A stretch of DNA of 42,218 nt from an uncultured Roseburia sp. (lineage in GTDB: Bacteria > Bacillota > Clostridia > Lachnospirales > Lachnospiraceae): the NCBI GenBank assembly GCA_947383215.1, contig CANDCP010000024.1, positions 1-42,218 of the forward strand, given 5' to 3'. Under the pieces are notes generated by a model. That model was not told the origin of the DNA and did no database searches. It worked only from the letters and a program-made list of their open reading frames with translations. Positions 1 to 6,522 of the stretch are shown here, one piece after another. The translations under genes and the position numbers were made by a program. The number at the start of each line of letters is the position of its first letter. Position 1 is the stretch's first letter.

Positions 1-54
1 CCTGCGACCTCTGCGTCCCGAACGCAGCGCTCTACCAAGCTGAGCCACGCATCG
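1..54 (-). tRNA. tRNA-Pro (CGG anticodon), cut by the window edge
   Basis: On the minus strand the sequence folds as the first two thirds of a tRNA. It has an acceptor 5' strand CGATGCG, a D arm with GCTC/GAGC pairing around AGCTTGGTA, and an anticodon stem CTGCG/CGCAG. The seven-base loop TTCGGGA places CGG at positions 34-36, which reads proline codon CCG. The T arm begins (GCAGG) but the 3' part, including CCA or its absence, lies beyond base 1. A good promoter sits just upstream at 84-112. Identity rests on the anticodon reading by eye. Confidence 0.88.
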
Positions 55-83
55 AAATGACATTTAATAAATTTCGCTTAATT

Positions 84-112
84 ATAATACCATACATGTT
101 GCTGCTTGTCCA
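84..112 (-). promoter_or_regulatory. Promoter of tRNA-Pro
   Basis: On the minus strand, TGGACA (107-112) is followed after 17 bases by TATTAT (84-89). Each hexamer matches five of six sigma-A consensus bases. The predicted start lies about 20-25 bases before the tRNA. The IS30 element is inserted less than 40 bp upstream of the -35 box without disturbing it. Confidence 0.6.
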
Positions 113-135
113 GTGTTTTTTGAAAAAGCAGATGA

Positions 136-148
136 CAAAAAAAGAACT
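136..148. repeat. Left copy of a 13-bp direct repeat flanking the IS element
   Basis: CAAAAAAAGAACT occurs immediately left of the element and again at 1834-1846 immediately right of it. It is the likely target-site duplication. Thirteen bases is longer than the 2-3 bp usual for IS30-family elements, although long, variable duplications are known for some members (IS1630). Confidence 0.7.
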
Positions 149-149
149 A

Positions 150-179
150 CTGAAGTGAAAAGTTTATTTCCACTTTGAA
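150..179. repeat. IS30 left terminal inverted repeat
   Basis: A 30-bp sequence beginning CTGAAGTGAAAAG and ending CCACTTTGAA. It is the exact reverse complement of 1803-1832. Confidence 0.93.
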
Positions 180-186
180 GGGGGCA

Positions 187-209
187 AAGTGGATTTTAGT
201 CTTTCACCT
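187..209 (+). repeat. IS30 subterminal repeat, left copy
   Basis: A 23-bp segment beginning AAGTGGATTTTAGTC recurs in direct orientation at 1610-1632 with 20 of 23 bases identical. Its position just inside each end suggests an accessory transposase-binding or regulatory site. That role is inference. Confidence 0.5.
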
Positions 210-284
210 ATTTCCACTTGCTTTTATGCTGCATTTTGTCTTACACTTTATCTGCCGGACAGCTGCCGGAAAGGCAGGCAGCAT

Positions 285-1565
285 ATGAACAATACAAATA
301 CTTTTTCCCATCTGACTCTTGAAGAAAGACGGATCATCCTTACCGGAATCACCAACGGTTCCACAAAAACCGCTATTGCACATACGATTGGCAAAGATAA
401 ATCTACGGTCGGCAAAGAAATCAAACTCCACAGGGCTCTTACCCATAAATGTAAGATGCCTCTGGAATGCAGCTGCTACCGCAAATGTCCCTTTAGCCGT
501 CAGTGTACCACCGACTGCCCGGAATATGTGCCCTTCCGCTGCTCCAGGCGCGACCGCTCTCCCGGTGCCTGTAATGGCTGTCCCGACTGGTCCCGCTGCC
601 GTTTTGACAAATACCAGTACTGTCCGGAAGATGCACAGATGGATTACCGCACCACCTTAGTCGATTCCAGACAGGGCGTCAACCTTACTTCACAGGAAGC
701 CAAAGCCATGGCCGGCATCATTAAGCCCCTGCTCAAGCAGGGCCAGTCCCCATTCCAGATCGTGACTGCCCATCCCGAACTGAGCATCTGCGAAAAGACC
801 CTCTACAATTACATCGAAAATGAAGTATTCCATGAGACCGCCGGCATTACCGTCATGGACCTGCGGCGACAGGTATCCCGTAAACTCCCGAAAAAGAAAG
901 CCGTGGAATACAAAAAGAGGGCTGACCGCAGTTATCTTAAGGGACGCACTTATAAGGACTACGGACAATACCTGTCCGAAAATCCCGATGTGTTCGTCAC
1001 ACAGATGGATACCGTCTATAATGACGGGACAGACGGCCCCTTTATCCAGACCTTCAAATTTGTCAGTGCAGGTGTCCTTTTTGGCATTTACCACCATGAA
1101 AAGACTGCCCTGGCTATGAAGGAGGGCGTTGACCTTCTGGAATCTATCCTTGGGGCAGAAATCTTCAGGAAATACGTCCATGTCCTGCTCACTGATAGGG
1201 GCTCCGAATTTACTGCCGCTGATGCCATGGAAACATCCAAAAACGGCACAAGGCGGACCAGGGTGTTTTACTGTGACCCCATGCAGTCCGGGCAGAAAGG
1301 TACTCTGGAAAATAAGCATATCGAACTGCGTTATATTCTTCCCAAAGGCACTGACCTTAGGGGGCTGGGGCTTGTAGATCAGGACGCACTTAACCTTGCC
1401 CTCAGCCATGTTGATTCCGCTCCGGTTGAAAAGCTTGGCGGGAAAAGTCCTCTTGACCTGGCTGATTTCATGTACCACGACCTGTATGAAAGGCTGGATG
1501 CTTTCGGTATCCGTAAAATTGAGAAAGATAAGGTTATTCTGAAACCTTACCTTCTCAAAAAATAA
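285..1565 (+). CDS. IS30-family transposase (DDE integrase) with Cys-rich insert
   Basis: A 426-residue transposase that cuts and joins the element's ends. The N-terminus carries the IS30-type helix-turn-helix (HLTLEERRII, then GKDKSTVGKEI, residues about 9-48). The catalytic core has Asp242 (QMDTVYND), Asp304 (TDRGSEF) and Glu342 (TLENKH), followed by the family-typical YILPKGTDL. Between the HTH and the core, residues about 56-113 contain eleven cysteines in CxC and CxxC spacings, suggesting a zinc-binding insert. I chose the ATG at 285. The frame stays open upstream to a GTG at 189, but that stretch lacks family similarity and begins almost at the inverted repeat. No frameshift is visible, so the enzyme is probably active. 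Confidence 0.92.
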   Translation: MNNTNTFSHLTLEERRIILTGITNGSTKTAIAHTIGKDKSTVGKEIKLHRALTHKCKMPLECSCYRKCPFSRQCTTDCPEYVPFRCSRRDRSPGACNGCPDWSRCRFDKYQYCPEDAQMDYRTTLVDSRQGVNLTSQEAKAMAGIIKPLLKQGQSPFQIVTAHPELSICEKTLYNYIENEVFHETAGITVMDLRRQVSRKLPKKKAVEYKKRADRSYLKGRTYKDYGQYLSENPDVFVTQMDTVYNDGTDGPFIQTFKFVSAGVLFGIYHHEKTALAMKEGVDLLESILGAEIFRKYVHVLLTDRGSEFTAADAMETSKNGTRRTRVFYCDPMQSGQKGTLENKHIELRYILPKGTDLRGLGLVDQDALNLALSHVDSAPVEKLGGKSPLDLADFMYHDLYERLDAFGIRKIEKDKVILKPYLLKK

Positions 1566-1609
1566 ATATTTACAGGCAGCTGTCAGCATGTATCCATACA
1601 CCACCATTC

Positions 1610-1632
1610 AAGTGGACTTTAGTCCTACACCT
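1610..1632 (+). repeat. IS30 subterminal repeat, right copy
   Basis: Direct copy of 187-209 (begins AAGTGGACTTTAGTC), with three substitutions, lying between the transposase stop and the right inverted repeat. Confidence 0.5.
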
Positions 1633-1802
1633 CGAAAAAGTGACACTAAAGCCCGCTTTTTTGGCATGCAATAAATGACCCCTGAATTCCGTCCGCAAAC
1701 ATACCTGCCAGTTTAATTGTAACATTAAATTCAACTTTATAAAAGAAAAAGATAGCATTTACCCTTTTCTGCAAGAGTAAATGCTGCTTTTTTATTGCTG
1801 TT

Positions 1803-1832
1803 TTCAAAGTGGAAATAAACTTTTCACTTCAG
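1803..1832. repeat. IS30 right terminal inverted repeat
   Basis: Exact reverse complement of 150-179 over 30 bases. Confidence 0.93.
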
Positions 1833-1833
1833 C

Positions 1834-1846
1834 CAAAAAAAGAACT
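1834..1846. repeat. Right copy of the 13-bp direct repeat
   Basis: CAAAAAAAGAACT, identical to 136-148. This copy remains joined to the hairpin at 1843-1880, so the pre-insertion terminator appears reconstituted on the right side of the element. Confidence 0.7.
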
Positions 1847-1880
1847 GCCTGCATGTGGAGGTAATGCATGACGGGCAGTT
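1835..1880 (-). terminator. Leftward intrinsic terminator next to the IS element
   Basis: AACTGCC (1843-1849) pairs with GGCAGTT (1874-1880), with partial inner pairing around GCAT/ATGC. On the minus strand the stem is followed by TCTTTTTTTG, a good U-tract. No minus-strand protein gene lies to the right within 250 bp, so the transcript it ends is unexplained. Confidence 0.6.
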
Positions 1881-2151
1881 TTATATGTAAACCTGATAAA
1901 TCAGGAGAATTTTTTGTCGGAACTGACAGAATAGTAGGCTACCCTCACGACTCAACAGCTCCTTTTGTTTTGATACAGTAATCATAACGGAAAAATGTGT
2001 CTAACATTTGACTTTGTTATAAAGATTGTATAAAGAAAATATAGGAAATTATAAAATAATATTTAGATTCGGTGTAAAAATTTTTAAATGCGGTTGACAT
2101 GGAAGGGCGAAACATGAAAAAATGATCAGAGAAAGAGAGGGAAGGGAGCAG
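1881..2151. other. Intergenic stretch, possible unrecognised RNA on the minus strand
   Basis: About 300 bases without a protein gene. Its left half is not low-complexity. Read leftward it contains GTCG/CGAC pairing around a GGTAGCC-containing segment and a short hairpin (CCTGA/TCAGG near 1892-1905) before the terminator at 1835-1880. Its right half (1980-2090) is very AT-rich. A weak rightward promoter for the next gene could be TTGACT (2008-2013) with TATAAA (2029-2034), but the 15-base spacing is short. I do not recognise an RNA family. Confidence 0.35.
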
Positions 2152-3489
2152 ATGAAGAACGGATATATAAGAAGGGGAATATGCATACTGTTAGCCGTCG
2201 TTTTTCTTTTTTCGTCCGGGACGGGTGAAGCGTCTGCGGCGGAAATGAGATATAACCGTGCGCAAAAGGAATTGAAGGTGCTGTTTGTAGGGAACAGTAT
2301 GAGTCGTCTTAAGAGAGGCGGCATTACATACAGCGTAGAAGAGCCGTTGGAAAAGCTGGCAGAGAAGGCCGGGTATTCTCTGGATGTCGAGACAATTTCG
2401 CATGGCGGAGCGTGGCTGAAATATTATGCGTCGAAAAAGGGCAAATATAAAAGCTATTATCAAAAGCTTCAGCGGGCGTTAAAGAACAAAAAGTGGGATT
2501 ATATTGTTTTTCAGGATTATAGCAAGCGTGTGTTGGACAGCGTAAATAAGGAGATGTATCCGTCCATGAAGAAGCTTAAGCGCAGGGTTGAAAAGTATCA
2601 GCCGCAGGCGCAGATTTTGCTGTATATGACCCACGGTTATAATAATGGAACGAAGTCAAGGATTAAAGGAAAGCGCCGTCATTTAACAATAAGCCAGATG
2701 CAGGAGTATATGGCGCAGGGCTATTTCGACGTGGGAGAGCGTCTGGGAATCCCCGTCATACCGGTTGGGATGCAGATGGAGCGCTGCCGTAAGCTTTATC
2801 CTGAGATCAAACTGTATCTCGCTGACAGAAGACACGCTGATTACGCGGGATATTATCTGGCGGCGTGCTGTTTTTTTCAGGCGCTCTATCAGGAAAGGCC
2901 GGATGGCAGCGGGATAGAAATTGCGGGCCTGAATTTGTCGAAAGACGAGCGAAAGAAGATAGAAGAGCTGGTGACGGACACGGCGAAAATGAGTAAAAAA
3001 CAAGTTCGTCTTTCTGTGGGAAAAAGCAAGAAAGTTCGCCTGAAAATGACAGATCGTCACAGTAAAAAAAGGAAGATAACATATAAAAGCCTCAATACAA
3101 GCATTGCGCGCGTAAATAAAAAAACAGGCCGGATTACAGCGGTAAAAAGCGGCCGTACATTAGTTTTTGCAAAATCTTCCGGAGGGATGGAGGCGGCGAG
3201 CGCGGTATACGTAAGATGCAAACGTCCAAAGCAGGTAAGGGTTGAGAGAGCCGGAAGCGGCAGAGTGCGTATATCCTGGCAGGAGACGCCGGGCGCTAAA
3301 AAGTATCGCATTTACCGTTCGAAATCTAAAAACGGGAAGTATACACGGATTGCTACGGTCAAGAGCAACGGGTATACGGACAAAAAGGTGAAAAAAAATA
3401 AAGGATATTACTATAAAGTAAAAGCGGTTAACGGATATAAGAGATGTAACAGTAAGTACAGCAGAGCGGTTTATTTTCGCGTCTCGTGA
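2152..3489 (+). CDS. Secreted SGNH-fold (DUF4886-like) protein with Ig-like and FN3 domains
   Basis: A 445-residue exported protein. A signal peptide (residues 1-30, hydrophobic core ICILLAVVFLF) precedes an SGNH/DUF4886-like domain at about 40-255. VLFVGNSMS (GNS at 47-49) supplies the expected catalytic Ser, and DRRH at 225-228 fits the DxxH block. Residues about 283-355 resemble a bacterial Ig-like (Big_2) domain (SLNTSIARVNKKTGRITAV). The C-terminal 358-445 is a Lys/Tyr-rich FN3 domain (ISWQETPGAKKYRIYRS). The ATG at 2152 follows a strong GGGAAGGGAG site; an in-frame ATG at 2122 has none. The esterase or acetylhydrolase role is inferred from fold motifs and the substrate is unknown. The FN3 module recurs in the proteins at 6523 and 16756. 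Confidence 0.78.
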   Translation: MKNGYIRRGICILLAVVFLFSSGTGEASAAEMRYNRAQKELKVLFVGNSMSRLKRGGITYSVEEPLEKLAEKAGYSLDVETISHGGAWLKYYASKKGKYKSYYQKLQRALKNKKWDYIVFQDYSKRVLDSVNKEMYPSMKKLKRRVEKYQPQAQILLYMTHGYNNGTKSRIKGKRRHLTISQMQEYMAQGYFDVGERLGIPVIPVGMQMERCRKLYPEIKLYLADRRHADYAGYYLAACCFFQALYQERPDGSGIEIAGLNLSKDERKKIEELVTDTAKMSKKQVRLSVGKSKKVRLKMTDRHSKKRKITYKSLNTSIARVNKKTGRITAVKSGRTLVFAKSSGGMEAASAVYVRCKRPKQVRVERAGSGRVRISWQETPGAKKYRIYRSKSKNGKYTRIATVKSNGYTDKKVKKNKGYYYKVKAVNGYKRCNSKYSRAVYFRVS

Positions 3490-3557
3490 ATCAGTTCCTA
3501 TCACGTCGGTATGAAACAGTTTTTTGTTGCAAAATTTACAAAAAAACAGATAAAAAA

Positions 3558-3586
3558 GGGACAAAAATTGATTCATATGCTATAAT
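3558..3586 (+). promoter_or_regulatory. Promoter of the chemoreceptor/thiED group
   Basis: A perfect -10 TATAAT (3581-3586) preceded by TATGC, with a weak -35 GGGACA (3558-3563) at 17 bases. The start codon at 3620 is about 27 bases after the predicted start. Confidence 0.5.
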
Positions 3587-3619
3587 ATCGACATAATAGT
3601 TCAGAAAGGATGGAAGAAG

Positions 3620-4933
3620 ATGAAAGAAAAGGGAATGAAAACATTGATAAGCCTGCTTTTGGTATTTGCCATACCGGTAATAGTTATTGGGGTGGCGGCG
3701 ATCCTGATATCAGGTTTAACTGCAGGCGGCAGCATGAGTACGACGACAGCGACAATTATTTTGGTTATTCTCATGGCCGTAATTGTAATTTTGATTTTTA
3801 TCTGCGCCAAGGTTCTTGCGGGACGGCTTGCAAAGGTTGCCGGCAGTCTGGGCGAGATTGCGGACGGAACGCTTAATATGGATGAGAGCAGTCTTGCGGA
3901 GCGCAATGATGCGATTGGGCGGATTATGCGGTCCGTAAATGAGATGGTAAAATCATTTGCCAAAGTAGTGACAGGTATCCGCAAGGCGACGGATTCTCTG
4001 GATGTCCTTTCTGATGAATTTAAGGAATCTTTCGCAAATATGACGACAGCGATGGAGCAGGTGAGCGCTGCCGTTGGCACAATCGCTGAGAACACTGTCT
4101 CTCAGGCGGACAAGACGGTAGATATTGAAGATAAAGTGATGGAGATTAGCAAAGCGATTGACATTATTGCGGGTAATGTGGATATTTTGACGAAGAGCGC
4201 AGATAAAATGAGGGATTGCAACGCGCAATCCGAGAAAATTATGCGTGACCTTGTACAGATCAGCAGTGAGAACGGCGCTGCGATAGAGAATGTCAGGAGC
4301 CAGACGGATTTGACAAATCAGTCGGCGCAGGAAATCCGGCAGGCGACCGAAATTATTGCGGGAATTGCAAATCAGACGAATTTGCTTGCTTTAAATGCCA
4401 GTATTGAGGCGGCCAGAGCAGGAGAGATGGGAAAAGGCTTTGCCGTTGTCGCCGAGGAGATCCGTACGCTGGCCGATCAATCGAAAGAGTCGTCGGAGCA
4501 TATCAGTAAAATTGTAAATGATCTTATTGAAAATTCGAATGACAGTGTAGAGATTACTCGAAAAGTATCCGAGGCGTTTGTCCGGCAGAATGAGAAAATT
4601 CATGAAACCGAGGAAATTTTCACACAGTTAAATCGGGAAATTACAAGCGTAAGTACGTCTATTCTTGAGATTGGAAAAGAAGTGGAGAGCTTAGAGGAGC
4701 ATAAGAGCGTGATTAAAGACGGTATCGTGACGTTGTCTGAGGCGGCGGAACAGAATACGGCAAGCACGGAGGAGACGCTTGGCGCTATGAATGAGGTTTC
4801 CCAGATGGTGGAAAATTGTAAAGAATACACAGAGCAGATTACAGATGTGACGAAAGAGCTGGTAGGGAATATCGGTAAGATCAATACGGTTTCAGAAAAG
4901 GGAAAAGACCTTCTTGGCGCCGGTGTGCAGTAA
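3620..4933 (+). CDS. Methyl-accepting chemotaxis protein without extracellular sensor domain
   Basis: A 437-residue chemoreceptor. Two membrane segments (about 8-32 and 44-64) are joined by a loop of only about 12 residues, so there is no external ligand domain. A HAMP-like linker (about 65-115) follows, then the long cytoplasmic coiled coil. The highly conserved signalling tip that contacts CheA/CheW is present ([21 protein letters not shown], about 249-269, then [15 protein letters not shown]). The usual role is to control CheA kinase. With so little outside the membrane it probably senses a cytoplasmic, membrane or redox cue, or joins mixed receptor arrays; that is inference. thiE follows 30 bp later on the same strand and may be cotranscribed. 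Confidence 0.9.
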   Translation: MKEKGMKTLISLLLVFAIPVIVIGVAAILISGLTAGGSMSTTTATIILVILMAVIVILIFICAKVLAGRLAKVAGSLGEIADGTLNMDESSLAERNDAIGRIMRSVNEMVKSFAKVVTGIRKATDSLDVLSDEFKESFANMTTAMEQVSAAVGTIAENTVSQADKTVDIEDKVMEISKAIDIIAGNVDILTKSADKMRDCNAQSEKIMRDLVQISSENGAAIENVRSQTDLTNQSAQEIRQATEIIAGIANQTNLLALNASIEAARAGEMGKGFAVVAEEIRTLADQSKESSEHISKIVNDLIENSNDSVEITRKVSEAFVRQNEKIHETEEIFTQLNREITSVSTSILEIGKEVESLEEHKSVIKDGIVTLSEAAEQNTASTEETLGAMNEVSQMVENCKEYTEQITDVTKELVGNIGKINTVSEKGKDLLGAGVQ

Positions 4934-4963
4934 AGAGACACAGACTGTTTGCAGGAGAAAATC

Positions 4964-5593
4964 ATGAAGTGGAAGGTTGATTATACGCTGTATGTCTGTA
5001 CCGACAGGCGACTGATGAGCAGCGCCACGGTGCAGGAGTCTGTGGAAGAGGCGATAAAGGGCGGCGCCACAGTGATACAGCTTCGCGAAAAAGAGGTTTC
5101 CGGGAGAGAGTTTTACCAGACCGCAATGGCGGTTAGGAAAGTTACTTCCTATTATAATGTACCGTTGATTATCAATGACAGGGTTGATATTGCAATGGCG
5201 GTTTCGGCGCAGGGCGTTCATCTTGGACAGAAGGATATACCGGTGCAGGCGGCAAGGGAGCTGCTTGGCGCCGATAAGATTATCGGCGTATCGGCCGCGA
5301 ATCCGCAGGAGGCCGAACGGGCACAGGAAGCAGGCGCGGATTATCTTGGAGTGGGGGCGGTTTTTTCGACTGCGACAAAAACCGATACGAGACCTGTGAC
5401 GAGAGAAGTGTTGCAGGAGATACGCCGGCGGACGAAGCTTCCCATTGTGGCGATTGGCGGAATTAATGAGAGCAATGCGATGCGGCTTAGGGAGACGGGC
5501 ATAGATGGGATCGCCGTAGTTTCCGCCGTAATTGCCAGGGAGGATGTAGCGGCGGCGGCGCGGAAAATGAGACGGATTTTTATGGGAGAGTAA
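4964..5593 (+). CDS. thiE: Thiamine-phosphate synthase
   Basis: A 209-residue TIM-barrel enzyme that joins HMP pyrophosphate to thiazole phosphate to form thiamine phosphate. Family motifs are present: QLREKE (39-44), NDR (71-73), GVHLGQKD (84-91), GVGAVFSTATKTD (129-141) and the phosphate-binding VAIGGI. The ATG at 4964 follows an AGGAG at 4953-4957; the frame extends to an unlikely TTG at 4949. thiD follows after 9 bases, giving HMP kinase plus coupling enzyme in one unit. I saw no TPP riboswitch (no CTGAGA-containing leader) upstream of this gene or of the chemoreceptor before it. Confidence 0.95.
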   Translation: MKWKVDYTLYVCTDRRLMSSATVQESVEEAIKGGATVIQLREKEVSGREFYQTAMAVRKVTSYYNVPLIINDRVDIAMAVSAQGVHLGQKDIPVQAARELLGADKIIGVSAANPQEAERAQEAGADYLGVGAVFSTATKTDTRPVTREVLQEIRRRTKLPIVAIGGINESNAMRLRETGIDGIAVVSAVIAREDVAAAARKMRRIFMGE

Positions 5594-5602
5594 GAAAACA
5601 GA

Positions 5603-6421
5603 ATGAAAACGGTTTTAACGATTGCGGGAAGCGACAGCAGCGGCGGCGCGGGCATACAGGCGGATATAAAAACGATTCTGGCGCATAAACTGTATGCGAC
5701 AAGCGCGGTAACTGCGCTTACGGCGCAGAATACGCTTGGCGTTTATGAGGTGTCAGAGAGTACGCCGGAGTTTCTCGAGGCTCAGTTGAAGAGCGTTTTT
5801 GAAGATATTATGCCCGATGCGGTGAAAATCGGTATGGTGTCGTCTGCCGGATTGATAAGCTGTATTGCGGAAATGCTAAAAAAGTATTGTCCTTGCAATG
5901 TGGTGCTTGATCCGGTTATGGTTTCCACCAGCGGGAAAAGTCTGCTTGCTCCGCAGGCGGTAGAAGCGTTGCGAGAGGAGCTGCTGCCCCTTGTCGATCT
6001 GCTTACGCCAAACATACCGGAAGCCGAGCTGCTTTCCGGCCGCAGAATAAACGGCGGGACGGACAGGGAGGAGGCGGCCGGGCGGATTGCAGAGCAGTTT
6101 CATTGCGCGGTATTGATTAAGGGCGGGCACGATGGAGATAAGGCGGACGATCTGCTGTTTCATGAGGGAAAAAGCGTTTGGTATCCCGGAGAGCGTCTGA
6201 AAAGTTCCAATACGCATGGGACAGGGTGTACGCTTTCGTCTGCAATCGCCTGCCGCCTTGCGGAGGGAAAAACGCTTGAAGAGAGCGTGGGTATGGCAAA
6301 GAAATACCTAACGGGCGCGATCCGGGCAGGTCTGAATCTCGGCAGGGGGAACGGACCGCTTGATCACGGTTATTGGCTTCGAATATCCGAAGAAAATGAA
6401 AAAAAGTTTCCTTTCTCCTAA
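5603..6421 (+). CDS. thiD: Hydroxymethylpyrimidine/phosphomethylpyrimidine kinase
   Basis: A 272-residue ribokinase-fold enzyme that phosphorylates HMP and HMP-P to HMP-PP, the co-substrate of ThiE next door. Motifs are GSDSSGGAGIQAD (9-21), DPVMVSTSG (103-111) and the anion-hole motif HGTGCT (205-210, Cys209). Length is typical of ThiD and the ThiE partner argues against a pyridoxal kinase. The stop codon lies inside a 7-bp perfect stem (TTCCTTT/AAAGGAA) with no T-tract, so termination there is doubtful. thiM and thiC are not in the window. Confidence 0.95.
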   Translation: MKTVLTIAGSDSSGGAGIQADIKTILAHKLYATSAVTALTAQNTLGVYEVSESTPEFLEAQLKSVFEDIMPDAVKIGMVSSAGLISCIAEMLKKYCPCNVVLDPVMVSTSGKSLLAPQAVEALREELLPLVDLLTPNIPEAELLSGRRINGGTDREEAAGRIAEQFHCAVLIKGGHDGDKADDLLFHEGKSVWYPGERLKSSNTHGTGCTLSSAIACRLAEGKTLEESVGMAKKYLTGAIRAGLNLGRGNGPLDHGYWLRISEENEKKFPFS

Positions 6422-6522
6422 AGGAATGGTAAGGTTTTGACGATAATAGATATAGAGGTGGCATATTATGTGCTTTTTTCGGAGTGTTTGAACATAAAAT
6501 GCAGGTATAGGAGTGGATTAGT

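Larger units (their letters stand above)
149..1833 (+). mobile_element. Complete IS30-family insertion sequence
   Basis: The element is about 1.69 kb with one transposase gene (285-1565). It is bounded by perfect 30-bp inverted repeats (150-179 and 1803-1832) and flanked by a 13-bp direct repeat (136-148, 1834-1846), so it looks intact and recently mobile. It sits in the A-tract next to a hairpin that acts as an intrinsic terminator on the minus strand, between that terminator and the tRNA-Pro promoter. The transposase uses many C-ending codons, unlike the neighbouring chromosomal genes, which supports acquisition from elsewhere. The non-coding stretch 1566-1802 holds a subterminal repeat and no gene that I can support. 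Confidence 0.88.

Noticed and set aside
690-1607. Long open frame opposite the transposase
   Set aside because: It is antisense to a clear transposase, has no family motifs or ribosome site, and follows from the codon pattern of the real gene.
3490-4963. TPP riboswitch for thiE-thiD
   Set aside because: I looked for the conserved CTGAGA-type core in the leaders before the chemoreceptor and thiE and found none.
6410-6470. Terminator after thiD and promoter for the giant gene
   Set aside because: The 7-bp stem at the thiD stop has no T-tract, and the TTGACG/TATTAT pair has a 21-base spacer, too long for a sigma-A promoter.
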